DNA of 64,000 nucleotides, from the IMG/VR virus record IMGVR_UViG_3300014962_000004, positions 1 to 64,000 of that record; one strand, 5' to 3'. Source of the stretch: a virus. Below the pieces are notes generated by a model. That model was not told the DNA's origin and did not search any database. It saw only the letters and a list, made by a program, of their open reading frames with translations. Shown here piece after piece: positions 1 through 8,506 of this stretch. Positions within the stretch are counted from its first letter, which is position 1, and every line of letters starts with the position of its first letter. The translations under genes and the position numbers were made by a program.

Positions 1-2134
1 CGCGTTCGAGTTTGTTCTTTTCTGGGGCGCGCTTGTTGCGCTCGGCCCGGATGCTGCGGCGCTCGGCGCGGTCGGCCTCCTCGGCAAGATACTTCTGCAA
101 GGGGTCGGTGTAGTGCGCCTTGTTCGACTCGAACAGGTTGAGGCGTTCGGTGTCGCGACCGGAGCGCAGCGCGTCGACGTTGGTGGATCCCACGCTGGTG
201 CGGTTGATGGCTTTCCACCATCTATCGAGGGACTCGTGCAGCAGCTCGGTGGTCACCACCATCACTGCGTCGGAGAGGTCTTTGGTCTGTATCGGACCCA
301 CCTCTTGCTTGTCCACTTTGCCGTTTTTCTCCTGCAGGAACTTCAGTTCGAGTTCGAGCAGTGACTGTCCTTCTTCGGCGAAGTTGTCCTTGTAGGCGTG
401 CACCCAGCCGAGGTTCAGCGCGCTCTTGAACTTCTCGAAACGGTCTTGGTTCTCTTTGACCGTGAACGTCTTTTCTAACACTCGGATATGCGGGAACGCG
501 CGCTTCTGATGCGCGATGAAACCGGCGCTGTTGAACTGGTCGTAGCTCATCTTGACCATGCTCGGGAAGCGCGTCAGGTAGTCGTCCAGCTCCTCACCGA
601 CTTGCACGTAGTCGATGGTGTGTTGCGGAAAGTCTTGTGGCTTCCACACTTTCAATACGTCGATGATGACGTGCGGCCACGCAATGCCGTGCTCGTCCGG
701 CGGTGCTTCTTCGAGGTGGGCAATGCAGAAACCGAAATTCGCGTTGGTGCGCGACGGGTCGGCGTGCGCGCGGTAAGCGATGGACAGCTTGCCCTGTCGC
801 TGCTCGACGAGAGGATCCCGCCAGTCCGGCTTGAGGAACATCCGGTCGACCATGATCTCGTTGAGGTATGCGTCTTGCACGGTGGCGAACTGAGCGCCGC
901 GCTCGACTTTGAATTTGTCGGGGTTGCGTTGCTTGCGACGGAATTGCACGCGCTCGTCCGGTGTGCCGTCCTCTTTCGGCTCGAACTGTACCGGGTTGTT
1001 CCAGCGTGGGAATGTGCGAGTTCTGTTGGGGCGTACTTGTATTTCGCGTGAGCGTTCCCAGTCCTTATACGGCTCCCAGGACGGCAGCTGGATGATGAGG
1101 AACGTCGGCTCGGCCACAGCTGCGCTGATCTCATCGGGTTCGAGGTCGATGTCTTGCGCGGCGGCTTCCTCGATGAAGCTTGATGTCTTCATCTTGCCTT
1201 CGCGCTCGTTGTACTCATCAAGCGTGACCCTGCCCTGCTGATACAGGTCGTAGAATTTGCCGATCTTTGAGTACGGGCTGGACGCGATGTAAGTCATTGC
1301 GGCAGAGCCGAACTGGTCGAGCGAGGGCTGGAATGCGTCGTAGATTTCCTCGCCGGTTTTAGCGGATCCGGTGCCGGAAATCATGTGCGCCATCTCGTCG
1401 TAGGCGTTGAACAAACCGGTACCACCACGGCCACTGGACGACACCGAAGATGATGCCTTGCAGTAGATGGTGGCGATCTCACGCTCACTGCTGATACCCG
1501 CGAGCTTGTTCTCCATGATCATTTGTTCGTCGCCAGGCGTGCGGATGTAGAACTCGGTGTACTTGTCGCCAACGATGTGGTTGCGCAGGTACTCGCAGTT
1601 GATCACGGTGTTGCGGATGTCGCGGAACTGACGGGTGACGGCTTGGGTCAGGCTGGTGGCTACGACCATGATTTCAGCGACCTGTCCGGGCACCTGGTTG
1701 AAGTGCTGCTGCCAGGATCCCAGGCTGTAGAGGTAGGCAATGCGTTCGGCCCCCAGGATGCCGCCGAGGATGCCTTTAGAGGCGCGTCGTCCCATCACCA
1801 TCTGCACGTGCGGGAAGTGCGTGAAGCCGTGGTTCTTCAGATAGTCAATGCGGTCCCAGATGTCCGGCTGAACGCCCATCGGGTTGGAGTAGTTCTTGAA
1901 CGACTCGGCCCAGTTGCCGATCACGTCCTTGTCGTACTCGGTCATCTGCTCGGTCTCTAGGTAGATGAGTTTGAGCAGTGTCATCTGACGCGGATACAAG
2001 CGCTTACCACAGAAGCTGCTGTGCGTGGCGAAGTCGACGATAGATTCCCACGGCGGACCTTTGCGCAGACCAGACTGGAACGGGCTGACCACATCCCAGT
2101 TCTTATCGGTCGACGGTGTCCAAATCCCTGTCAT
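1..2134 (-). CDS. terL: Terminase large subunit (C-terminus beyond window)
   Basis: The large terminase cuts and pumps phage DNA into the prohead using an N-terminal ATPase and a C-terminal RNase H-like nuclease. The frame is open from an ATG at 2134 to the window edge (711 residues visible), so the stop lies outside. A Walker A-like segment (MGRRASKGI) lies near residue 90, the AYDEMAHM Walker B block near 245, and an acidic nuclease segment (RAHADPSR) near 455. The protein starts 3 bases after the lysin B stop, so it is probably co-transcribed with the lysis genes. The order of motifs and the length fit TerL well. The exact packaging type cannot be told from this sequence. Confidence 0.85.
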   Translation of the reverse strand, partial: MTGIWTPSTDKNWDVVSPFQSGLRKGPPWESIVDFATHSSFCGKRLYPRQMTLLKLIYLETEQMTEYDKDVIGNWAESFKNYSNPMGVQPDIWDRIDYLKNHGFTHFPHVQMVMGRRASKGILGGILGAERIAYLYSLGSWQQHFNQVPGQVAEIMVVATSLTQAVTRQFRDIRNTVINCEYLRNHIVGDKYTEFYIRTPGDEQMIMENKLAGISSEREIATIYCKASSSVSSSGRGGTGLFNAYDEMAHMISGTGSAKTGEEIYDAFQPSLDQFGSAAMTYIASSPYSKIGKFYDLYQQGRVTLDEYNEREGKMKTSSFIEEAAAQDIDLEPDEISAAVAEPTFLIIQLPSWEPYKDWERSREIQVRPNRTRTFPRWNNPVQFEPKEDGTPDERVQFRRKQRNPDKFKVERGAQFATVQDAYLNEIMVDRMFLKPDWRDPLVEQRQGKLSIAYRAHADPSRTNANFGFCIAHLEEAPPDEHGIAWPHVIIDVLKVWKPQDFPQHTIDYVQVGEELDDYLTRFPSMVKMSYDQFNSAGFIAHQKRAFPHIRVLEKTFTVKENQDRFEKFKSALNLGWVHAYKDNFAEEGQSLLELELKFLQEKNGKVDKQEVGPIQTKDLSDAVMVVTTELLHESLDRWWKAINRTSVGSTNVDALRSGRDTERLNLFESNKAHYTDPLQKYLAEEADRAERRSIRAERNKRAPEKNKLER

Positions 2135-2137
2135 TGC

Positions 2138-3154
2138 TTAGCTTTTCAGGTAGGCGATGGCTTCGGCGGTGCTGTAGTTCACATGCGGTCCGGTCTGCTT
2201 GCCAAAGAAGACTAGCGCATCGAGCATGGCCTTCACCATGCCAGTGGTTTCGCTGATCGCATCCGCGTCGCGGGAGATGCCGGTCAGCTCCATCACCTGA
2301 CGCAGCAGCGAGTTGGGGCCGGTCATCGCGTCGCCGTTGCGGATGATCTGCCAGATGGCGTTGCGGTTCTCGCCGCTCTCGTCGTCCGGGGAGCAGGCGT
2401 ACAGATCCCCCAGGTGGGCGTATTCGCGCCAGAACGATGGCGTGCGGGCCATCCGGTTGTCGGCCACCCCTTGAGTGTTCACCGGCGCGGGTGGTGCGCC
2501 TGCATCCGGCCAGACGATGTTCTTCTGACGGCAGGGGTTGCCCCACGTGCACACCTTGAGCAGCTTGGGCAGCATCCAGTGCAGCCTGCCGTTCTCGGGT
2601 TCGATCTGCTCCATGTACAGCTCGGATACGCAGATGGCTCCCTGGCTGTAACCGAGAAGTGCTGCGCCACAACGCATTACCTGATCACGGTGAATGTTGA
2701 TCTGATTTTCCAATTCCGCTTTTCCGCCGGAGATGCTGCCTCCCATTGGTATGGCCCTCGCCTCATACCCAATAGGCTGCCATTTGTATTGTCCCTCAAC
2801 GGCTTTCGCGGTATCAGCGTCGGGGCCTACCCACCAGGGCACCCCAGTTCCACACACAGAAAACAGCATCGGACGCTGATCGAGTTTGGGTGGCCGGGGC
2901 ACGTAGCCCATCACCACCTTGGTCTCGAAGTTGATCACGCCCGGCGTGTACTTGCCGGTGGCCAGCTGACCGAAACCGGTGTTGTACCGCGCCTGCATCT
3001 CGGTGACGGCCTTGACCATCTGCTGGTCGTATAGGTTGGTGTCCGCCAAATCCTTTGCGTAACTGAACTTCTTACGCATGAACGCCTTGATGCGCCGCAC
3101 CTCGGGATCAGAGTCCCCGAGGCCCCAGCCGATCCACTGCCCGCCGACGCGCAT
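2138..3154 (-). CDS. lysB: Lysin B, mycolylarabinogalactan esterase
   Basis: Lysin B cleaves the ester bond linking mycolic acids to arabinogalactan and frees the outer membrane of mycolate-bearing hosts during lysis. The 338-residue protein has an N-terminal segment (about 10-85) resembling a peptidoglycan-binding domain, then an alpha/beta-hydrolase with the nucleophile in GYSQG near residue 167 and the WGNPCRQ strand typical of the family. The ATG at 3154 lies two bases after the holin stop and TerL follows 3 bases after its own stop, giving an endolysin-holin-lysin B-terminase operon. The position of the catalytic His is not clear by eye. Its presence is the main evidence for a mycolic-acid host. 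Confidence 0.85.
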   Translation of the reverse strand: MRVGGQWIGWGLGDSDPEVRRIKAFMRKKFSYAKDLADTNLYDQQMVKAVTEMQARYNTGFGQLATGKYTPGVINFETKVVMGYVPRPPKLDQRPMLFSVCGTGVPWWVGPDADTAKAVEGQYKWQPIGYEARAIPMGGSISGGKAELENQINIHRDQVMRCGAALLGYSQGAICVSELYMEQIEPENGRLHWMLPKLLKVCTWGNPCRQKNIVWPDAGAPPAPVNTQGVADNRMARTPSFWREYAHLGDLYACSPDDESGENRNAIWQIIRNGDAMTGPNSLLRQVMELTGISRDADAISETTGMVKAMLDALVFFGKQTGPHVNYSTAEAIAYLKS

Positions 3155-3156
3155 GG

Positions 3157-3582
3157 CTACGGCTGGTAGTTCGCGCTGGAAGGGTCGGCGTTGCCGGTGT
3201 CTTCAACGACCTTGGGTGTCAGAGCCTCGACAGCGGCGGGCACCACCGGAGCGGCGGCGGACAGCACACCGTTGACGACATCCTTGACGCGCGCCAGGTC
3301 GGTGACAGCGGTGGAAGCCTGCTGCACGGTGGCCTGGATGGCGGCGATGGCCTGCTCGGGTGCGGTGCCGGTGAAGTCCAGGGTGCCGTCCTTGCGCTGC
3401 CGTGAGGTCATCACAGCGGCGGAGGAGGCACCCACGGTGCCCAGCCCGCCGAGCACGCCGATGAGGTTCACCCACGCGCCTGCCACGTCGGTGTCAATCA
3501 CGTTGTACGCCACCAGGATTGGCACAATGGCCGAGGCGAGTGCGGCGGCGGTGTAAAGCCATTGTCGATGTTGTGCGTTCAT
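3157..3582 (-). CDS. Putative holin
   Basis: This 141-residue protein has a hydrophobic N-terminal half: a first membrane segment at about residues 8-28 (YTAAALASAIVPILVAY) and a second around 35-57, followed by a charged, alanine-rich tail. It sits between endolysin and lysin B. Its ATG overlaps the endolysin stop by four bases (ATGA), so the two are translationally coupled. Position, size and two predicted membrane spans fit a holin, which would form the inner-membrane lesion that lets the endolysin reach the wall. No family motif is recognisable by eye, so the call rests on topology and neighbourhood. Confidence 0.7.
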   Translation of the reverse strand: MNAQHRQWLYTAAALASAIVPILVAYNVIDTDVAGAWVNLIGVLGGLGTVGASSAAVMTSRQRKDGTLDFTGTAPEQAIAAIQATVQQASTAVTDLARVKDVVNGVLSAAAPVVPAAVEALTPKVVEDTGNADPSSANYQP

Positions 3583-4739
3583 GGTTTCCCTTTCAGTGCC
3601 ATCCAGATGTCTTCGAGCAGCTGCCGGTCGGAGAGCTTGCTGGGATCAAGCGGTGCGGTCACCGGCGGCGGTGTCGGGGCCGGTGCGTTGGGCCGGAACA
3701 CACCGCGCTGGGCTTTGGCCACCTCGCCCCGGAACCAGTTCATGTCGATGTTCCCTGGATCCCATTTGCCCTGCGCTCGACCGGCCCATTCCTTGTGGCC
3801 GATGACCCGCTCGGGGCCGACACCCAGCCGGGTGAGGATGGCGGCGACGGTGTCGCGCATGGCGATGATCTGTGCGTCCGGCCAGCGTTCGCGGGTCTGG
3901 GTGGCCGGGGTGATCGAGGTGTCGCGCGGCCAGGCGCACTCGATGCCGATGGTGTGGTAGTTGGCCAGATCCTTGGGGATGCCGGGGTAGCTGCCCATCC
4001 CGGCGTGCCAGCAGACCCCAGCGGCGACGATGCTGACCGTGCCGTCCGGGGCGATGTGCAGCTGGCTCAGCGGGCCTTCCAAGTCGGGCCGTCCGCGCCG
4101 GATGCTGTCGGCGGTCTCGGCGGCGTTGCCGGTGTGGTGGACGATCACGCCCCACAGCTCGCGCATGTCGCCGTGTCCGTAGTTCTTCCAGTCCGGCAGC
4201 TCGCGAACCTTTAACTTCGGCTCCTGGGCGCGCAGCACGTCAGCCAACCAGGTCGGGTCGCCTGTCCATCCCACTGTCATCTCCTTGATTGAGGGCGGTT
4301 CCAGCGCGCCCTGGAGGCGCGGCAGGGGGTCGATCTTCTGGGCCGGGGCGTAGGCGTTAGGCATGTAGCTCAGATGCAGGTGCGGGGCCGTGCCGCCGTT
4401 GGTGTTGCTGTCCGGATTGATCCGCGCTATCGGCTGACCGGCGACCACCCGGCTGCCGGTGCGGATGTCGGGGTTGCGGACGATGTGCCCGTACTCCCAC
4501 ACCCCGCCGCCCTGATCGTCGTCAGAGTCGATCACCAGCCACCCGGCGGGATCGGGGCCTCCGTAGCCCTGTGCGGCCCCGTGGTAGATGACGGTGCCGT
4601 CCTGCACGGCGTACACCGTTCGTCCGCCAGAGCCGCCAGGAAAGCCGAAATCGGCCCCGGCGTGAAAACCCCCGTCCCGTGGGCCGAACGGTGATGTGAC
4701 GATCCGGCCCCGCTCCAGCGGCCAGTAGCGTCCAGGCAT
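3579..4739 (-). CDS. lysA: Lysin A endolysin: M23 peptidase plus amidase
   Basis: This peptidoglycan hydrolase of 386 residues carries two catalytic modules. Residues about 10-140 are an M23 (LytM-type) metallopeptidase with the zinc-ligand patterns GFHAGADFG and HLHLS. Residues about 165-340 form a PGRP/amidase_2-like N-acetylmuramoyl-L-alanine amidase (VHHTGN, then LHIAPDG and CWHAG). A Pro-rich linker and a short helical tail follow. The ATG at 4739 is chosen because AAGGAGG lies 8 bases upstream; a GTG three codons earlier is less well placed. The gene overlaps the holin by 4 bases. No separate cell-wall-binding domain is obvious. The combined specificity would cut both stem peptides and the amide link to the glycan. 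Confidence 0.88.
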   Translation of the reverse strand: MPGRYWPLERGRIVTSPFGPRDGGFHAGADFGFPGGSGGRTVYAVQDGTVIYHGAAQGYGGPDPAGWLVIDSDDDQGGGVWEYGHIVRNPDIRTGSRVVAGQPIARINPDSNTNGGTAPHLHLSYMPNAYAPAQKIDPLPRLQGALEPPSIKEMTVGWTGDPTWLADVLRAQEPKLKVRELPDWKNYGHGDMRELWGVIVHHTGNAAETADSIRRGRPDLEGPLSQLHIAPDGTVSIVAAGVCWHAGMGSYPGIPKDLANYHTIGIECAWPRDTSITPATQTRERWPDAQIIAMRDTVAAILTRLGVGPERVIGHKEWAGRAQGKWDPGNIDMNWFRGEVAKAQRGVFRPNAPAPTPPPVTAPLDPSKLSDRQLLEDIWMALKGKP

Positions 4740-4755
4740 GCTGACCACCTCCTCC

Positions 4756-5589
4756 TTACGCGCTCAGCGAGCCGGTCAGCAGCCAGGCTTCCTCGCCGAC
4801 CTTTTGCAGCCGGGCGCGGGCGAAACGGGCGGACAGGCTGGTGCCGGTGCCGAAGATGGTCACGCCGTCGCCGCCGCTGACGGTGAGCGTGCCGACCCCG
4901 GCCCGGACGATGTCGATCCAGGTGCCGACCGGGAAGCCGACCGCGTAGGTGGGCGGGGCAATGAGGGTTACGGCGGTGTCGGTGTCGACCAGCACCAGGC
5001 TGCCCGCGTCGCTCCACTGGAAGCCGTAGTTGGGGCCGAACTGGACGTTGTTGATCGGCTGCATAGAGGTGCACACCGGCTGGTCGCCGACGGTCACCTT
5101 GCCGCCGCCCTGCGCGTACAGGTTGAGGTTGATGTTGGCATCGTCGCCGATGATGCCGACGTTGACACCCTGGCCGCTGTTGGCGTTGGAGACGTAGAGG
5201 TGGTTGACGGCGTTGTTGCCCACGCCCAGGAACCGCAGCACCGACTGGCCACCGTTGGTGGCCATCACGTCGTCGAGGGGAAGCTGGGTGTGCATGAGGT
5301 TGATCGGCACCCGGCCACCCTCGTCGCGGGGGACGTAGGCGTTGGGGTCGATGCCGCCACCGCCGGGCAGCTCGCTGGCCGGGATCTCGGTGATGATGTC
5401 GTTGAAATCAGAGTCGGTGGCAACCTCCACCTTGTTGTCAGCCCACAGCGCCTGAAACTCGGGCTTCTGCGCCGCCCACAGCGGCAACACAGCGTAGGGG
5501 TGGTTGCCGTCGAGCACCACGTCGTTGTCGTAGTCCTGGCTGCTGATCGTCAGTGCCATGGGCACCGTGGTGCGGACGTACATCGTCAT
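4756..5589 (-). CDS. Putative virion fibre-like protein
   Basis: A 277-residue protein of unknown function directly upstream of the endolysin. The middle (about 95-190) is rich in Asn, Gly and Val with short alternating hydrophobic stretches, as in beta-rich phage fibre domains. The C-terminus (LQKVGEEAWLLTGSL) resembles the ends of several phage tail or fibre proteins. No signal peptide, membrane segment or catalytic motif is visible. The ATG at 5589 has a GGGAGAA ribosome site 5 bases away, and a second ATG lies two codons in. It follows an intrinsic terminator, so it probably begins the lysis/packaging transcript, although I could not pick a promoter. It could be a minor tail or head decoration protein. 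Confidence 0.5.
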   Translation of the reverse strand: MTMYVRTTVPMALTISSQDYDNDVVLDGNHPYAVLPLWAAQKPEFQALWADNKVEVATDSDFNDIITEIPASELPGGGGIDPNAYVPRDEGGRVPINLMHTQLPLDDVMATNGGQSVLRFLGVGNNAVNHLYVSNANSGQGVNVGIIGDDANINLNLYAQGGGKVTVGDQPVCTSMQPINNVQFGPNYGFQWSDAGSLVLVDTDTAVTLIAPPTYAVGFPVGTWIDIVRAGVGTLTVSGGDGVTIFGTGTSLSARFARARLQKVGEEAWLLTGSLSA

Positions 5590-5675
5590 GTGGCTTCTCC
5601 CGCTCTCTCACCTGTTCTGGGCCGAACTGGTGGCCGGGACAGGGAACGGGAGGCTGTGAGCTTTCTGGGGGCACA

Positions 5676-5706
5676 GAAAAGCCCCCGGCGGGGAACCGGG
5701 GGCTAA
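5676..5706 (-). terminator. Intrinsic terminator after the zinc-finger gene
   Basis: A nine-base-pair GC-rich stem (AGCCCCCGG at 5704-5696 pairing with CCGGGGGCT at 5688-5680, minus strand) has a seven-base loop and is followed by TTTTC. It lies 17 bases beyond the stop of the gene at 5721 and separates that short transcript from the lysis genes. Confidence 0.85.
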
Positions 5707-5720
5707 TCTGTCGGTGGCGG

Positions 5721-6239
5721 TTACCGGGAAATGATCTCCAACACCTTTGCCTTGGCCTCCTCGACGGTGGCGAACGAAACCTCACGGTAGGTGACACCAT
5801 CAACGGTGAACGCCTGGTTGTGATACCACACGGTGGCCAGCACCTCGCCGGTCTCAGTGTCGTGCTCGATCTCGGCGCGGAAATCGCCAGCGTCGAGGCT
5901 GTGCCGGGTCAGGTTGGGCCAGCGGGCCGGGGTGCGGCTCGTCCACTGCGGGTCGGCGACCGCGTTGGCGCGCTGGTGCACCTCGCAGATGCTGTTGCCG
6001 ACGGCGTGACGCTGGCCGCAGGTCTCGCACACCGGGCGACCGGTCTGCGGATCGTCGCACTTGTGCGGGCGGTGGGCCAGCACGGTGGTGCCGCCCTTGC
6101 TGTAGCCGCCGTCGGCACCGCCAAGGGGAGCACCGTGGAACTTTTGGGTCAGGGCCAGGTAGTAGCGGCCCGTCTTCTTGGACTGAACCCAGGCCAGGTC
6201 GGGCTGGCCGCAACGCTTGCAAGTGGTGGTGGTGGTCAT
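5721..6239 (-). CDS. Zinc-finger protein of unknown function
   Basis: A 172-residue protein. It has an N-terminal CxxC pair (CKRCGQ) and a second CxxC with a later Cys/His pair (CETCGQ near residue 70, then CEVH near 84), which could make one or two structural zinc sites. The C-terminal third alternates beta and alpha segments (FTVDGVTYREVSFATVEEAKAKVLEI) and resembles small phage helper domains. Its ATG falls 6 bases after the -10 box of a repeated-family promoter, so it is probably read from a leaderless mRNA. It ends just before a strong terminator, so it is a single-gene transcription unit. Function unknown. Confidence 0.75.
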   Translation of the reverse strand: MTTTTTCKRCGQPDLAWVQSKKTGRYYLALTQKFHGAPLGGADGGYSKGGTTVLAHRPHKCDDPQTGRPVCETCGQRHAVGNSICEVHQRANAVADPQWTSRTPARWPNLTRHSLDAGDFRAEIEHDTETGEVLATVWYHNQAFTVDGVTYREVSFATVEEAKAKVLEIISR

Positions 6240-6245
6240 GACTCC

Positions 6246-6274
6246 ACCATACGCGCGCTACAGCCTGATCGCAA
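6246..6274 (-). promoter_or_regulatory. Repeated-family promoter, leaderless
   Basis: Minus-strand -35 TTGCGA (6274-6269), 17-base spacer containing CTGTAG, and -10 TATGGT (6251-6246). The predicted start falls on or beside the ATG at 6239. It sits just before the stop codon of the upstream gene. Confidence 0.7.
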
Positions 6275-6275
6275 A

Positions 6276-7058
6276 CTAGCCGATGACGACGGCGGTGTAC
6301 TGCCCGGTGACAGGCGGCGATGCGAATTCCACCGCCACGGTGTTGCCGTCCAGGTTGGGGCGGCAGATCGCGCTGACCGGCACCCTGGTGCTGGTGTTGT
6401 AGACCGTCACCTGAACGAACACGGTGCCCAGATTGTGGCTGATCGCCCCGAAATTGCCGGACGCGGGGATCACCAGGCCGACCCACCGACGAGCCGCGAC
6501 ATTGGTGTCCAGCCGGAAATCGTAGAGGGTTTGATTGGCTTCGGTGGTGGCCACCTTGGTGATGCCGCCGGATGCGGTGAAACCAAGCGCGTCGAGGCCG
6601 TCGCTGCCGAGCACCGGGTTGCCGTCCGCGTCGATCACCTGGCCGAGGCTGTTCAGTCCGGCCACCCCGTTGGGCCGTCCCCGGTCGGTCCACTGGACGT
6701 AGGTTTCGCCGCCCAAGATCGCCCCCAGATCGCCGAGATCGGCGAAGTTGACATCGCTGTCCGGCATCGCAAAATCGTGCGTGTACTGCCGCCCCATGTA
6801 CCGCTCGCGCCACGCGATGCGGTACAGCACGCGCTGGTTCAGGCTCGGGCTGTCGGTGGGCACCAGATCGAACGTGACGGCGTTGGTGGCGTTGGTGAGC
6901 ACAATGGTCTGGGCCTGGGTGCCGCCGACAAGCGACAGGTCGGCCTCCGGCGACCCCGGCTCAGACAGCGGGGTGATGGCGATCTCCATCGTGTTGGGCA
7001 CCCCGGCGGTGATGCTGCGCTCGAAGCTGACCGTCAGGCGGCGGCGCGGAATGGTCAC
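6276..7058 (-). CDS. Putative minor structural (fibre-like) protein
   Basis: A 260-residue protein starting at GTG 7058, with AGAGGA upstream. The N-terminal half looks like a beta-sandwich; the middle (about 105-160) has a linker reading ETYVQWTDRGRPNGVAGL and DADGNPVLGSDG, a style common in phage tail and fibre proteins. The C-terminal part (HNLGTVFVQVTVYN) resembles receptor-facing fibre tips. No enzyme motif is seen. It lies away from the main tail module, with a small gene on each side, so it may be a late-acquired virion protein. The structural call is inference from composition only. Confidence 0.5.
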   Translation of the reverse strand: MTIPRRRLTVSFERSITAGVPNTMEIAITPLSEPGSPEADLSLVGGTQAQTIVLTNATNAVTFDLVPTDSPSLNQRVLYRIAWRERYMGRQYTHDFAMPDSDVNFADLGDLGAILGGETYVQWTDRGRPNGVAGLNSLGQVIDADGNPVLGSDGLDALGFTASGGITKVATTEANQTLYDFRLDTNVAARRWVGLVIPASGNFGAISHNLGTVFVQVTVYNTSTRVPVSAICRPNLDGNTVAVEFASPPVTGQYTAVVIG

Positions 7059-7062
7059 GGGG

Positions 7063-7302
7063 TCAGTCCTCTAGCTCGATGTTGTCGATTCCGGCGGGAT
7101 CCAGATCGTCGGCCTGGTTGAGCAGGCTGGCGGCGACCTGACGGGCACCGGCGGGCGATGTCTGGAAGATAAGGGTCACGTCCAGCTCTGGGTTGGTCAA
7201 CACGAGCGCAACCGAGTCGCCCTTTTTACCGATGCTGATCCTATCGGTGAGGTAACCGGTCACGTCCTTGCGGTCGAACCGGTCCGGCGGCGGCAATGTC
7301 AT
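7063..7302 (-). CDS. Small protein of unknown function
   Basis: Seventy-nine residues with a mixed beta-alpha pattern and an acidic end. AAGGG lies 8 bases before the ATG. The neighbouring genes are 4 and 15 bases away, so it is probably the third gene of a four-gene unit (7585-6276). Not recognised. Confidence 0.65.
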   Translation of the reverse strand: MTLPPPDRFDRKDVTGYLTDRISIGKKGDSVALVLTNPELDVTLIFQTSPAGARQVAASLLNQADDLDPAGIDNIELED

Positions 7303-7317
7303 CGCGGCAACCCTTCG

Positions 7318-7446
7318 TCACGAGAAATTGTCCTCCAACATCCCCGGCCCGCCGGGCATGTGGCGGCGGACCCCCGGCGGGGGATCCGAGGGGGCGGGGC
7401 CGGGTGCGGGCTGATTCTCGTCGAGAGGGGTATCATCCTCGGCCAC
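7318..7446 (-). CDS. Small Pro-rich acidic protein
   Basis: A 42-codon reading frame from GTG 7446 with a perfect AGGAGG site 6 bases upstream, followed after 15 bases by the next gene. The product starts MAEDDTPLDENQ, continues through a Pro/Gly-rich middle, and ends MLEDNFS. The strong ribosome site and tight packing argue that it is translated. No function suggested. Confidence 0.6.
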   Translation of the reverse strand: MAEDDTPLDENQPAPGPAPSDPPPGVRRHMPGGPGMLEDNFS

Positions 7447-7456
7447 GGTGCGCCTC

Positions 7457-7585
7457 CTACTTATTCCTGTGTTCTGCGCACCACCAACCCAGGACACCGC
7501 GCACTATGGCAAGCACCTCACCCGGCGCGGCGCAGCCGGGCGCTCGGCAGCCGGGCTGGGCGCGCTTGTCGGAATAACGGCTCAC
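7457..7585 (-). CDS. Tiny Cys/His zinc-finger-like protein
   Basis: A 42-residue frame from GTG 7585 with a Cys-x4-Cys pair (GCRAPGC) and a C-terminal WWCAEH, the spacing of a compact zinc knuckle. Its TAG shares bases with the AGGAGG of the next gene, so the two are coupled. The ribosome site is weak, so the start is uncertain. Confidence 0.5.
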   Translation of the reverse strand: MSRYSDKRAQPGCRAPGCAAPGEVLAIVRGVLGWWCAEHRNK

Positions 7586-7631
7586 GGGGCCGCTGGCGCG
7601 TGAATGCTCATCGCGGCGACGCTAGCACGCA

Positions 7632-7660
7632 AACAGCCCCGGAGGGCTGCTCCGGGGCTG
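7632..7660 (-). terminator. Intrinsic terminator
   Basis: Ten-base-pair stem (AGCCCCGGAG at 7659-7650 with CTCCGGGGCT at 7644-7635, minus strand), five-base loop, then GTTTGC. It lies about 22 bases after the stop at 7682 and ends that transcript. Confidence 0.75.
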
Positions 7661-7681
7661 CTGGGCGTGTCTGGCGGAAGT

Positions 7682-8380
7682 CTAGTCGTCCTCGTCCAGA
7701 ACCTCCGCCTTGGTGTGGCTCAGAACGGTCTGATCCTGGCCCTGGTAGGTCTCCTGAGCCTTGACCTTGCCGGTCAGGGTGACTCGGTAGCCGCGCTCCA
7801 ACCCGAACAGGGTGGTGCTGGATCCGAACGTCTTGACGACCTGGCCGCTGTCCAGCTTGACAACGATGAACATTGAGGAAGAGCGATTCCAGCTGCCCTC
7901 GATGTATTTTGCGACCTGGACAATGCCGGGGCCGGTGGCGACCTTGTCGCCGACCTCGCCCAGGAAGCCCTGCACCATGGCGGCGCGGCGGGCCTGCTCG
8001 GCGTGCGCCTCGTCCCACGCGGCTTCGAACTTGGCGGCGGCGATGGCGACGTTGGCGGCGGTCTCACGGGCGATGCGGTTGGCCTCGATCTGGACGGCGT
8101 ACTCGGCCTGGAAAGCCTGACGCTTGGCGTTGCGGCGGGCGGTGCTCACCGAGATGTAGCGACGGTTGGTGCCGTTGCACCAGAAGCACCAGGTGGTGTC
8201 GCCCTTGCCGTTCTGCCAGTGAATGCGCGAGTAGCCGGTGTAGACACCGTCGCGGCACATGCCGCACTCGATGGCGACCTTGTCGGTGCCCTTGAGACCG
8301 GGATGCGGGTCGACGTAGGTGGTGAGCGTGACGGTGCCCAGCTCGGTGGACTTGAATGTGGTGGTGGTGTTGTTGGTCAT
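7682..8380 (-). CDS. Zinc-ribbon protein with coiled coil and OB-like end
   Basis: A 232-residue protein. Residues about 37-67 hold two Cys pairs (CGMC and CFWC) that likely make one zinc ribbon. Residues about 75-135 are Ala/Arg/Glu-rich and should form a helical or coiled-coil arm. The C-terminal 75 residues read as a beta-barrel with an OB-fold flavour (GYRVTLTGKVKAQETYQG, TVLSHTKAEV). That suggests RNA or DNA binding, but no named family is recognised. The ATG is 6 bases after the -10 of its own promoter, which implies a leaderless mRNA, and a terminator follows the stop, making a one-gene unit. Confidence 0.75.
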   Translation of the reverse strand: MTNNTTTTFKSTELGTVTLTTYVDPHPGLKGTDKVAIECGMCRDGVYTGYSRIHWQNGKGDTTWCFWCNGTNRRYISVSTARRNAKRQAFQAEYAVQIEANRIARETAANVAIAAAKFEAAWDEAHAEQARRAAMVQGFLGEVGDKVATGPGIVQVAKYIEGSWNRSSSMFIVVKLDSGQVVKTFGSSTTLFGLERGYRVTLTGKVKAQETYQGQDQTVLSHTKAEVLDEDD

Positions 8381-8386
8381 GACTCC

Positions 8387-8415
8387 AAGATAAGCCGTTT
8401 CAAGCTATAGCGCAA
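8387..8415 (-). promoter_or_regulatory. Repeated-family promoter (CTATAG next to -35), leaderless
   Basis: Minus-strand -35 TTGCGC (8415-8410) running into CTATAG, 17-base spacer, -10 TATCTT (8392-8387), then 6 bases to the ATG at 8380. It belongs to the variant in which CTATAG abuts the -35 box. Confidence 0.65.
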
Positions 8416-8445
8416 ACAACATGATGTTCGCCGACAACGAACAGG

Positions 8446-8482
8446 AGAAACCCCCGGCCTCGAAGGGGAGACCGGGGGTTCT
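8446..8482 (-). terminator. Intrinsic terminator
   Basis: Stem AACCCCCGG (8480-8472) with CCGGGGGTT (8457-8449) on the minus strand, 14-base loop, then TTCTCC. It follows the stop of the gene at 8507. Confidence 0.7.
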
Positions 8483-8506
8483 CGGCTGTGACAGATCGGA
8501 GGGGAT

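Noticed and set aside
4738-7121. Long plus-strand frames of 322 and 522 codons
   Set aside because: Antisense of the lysis and fibre genes; composition is dominated by Val, Ala, Gly and Arg, with no start signal.
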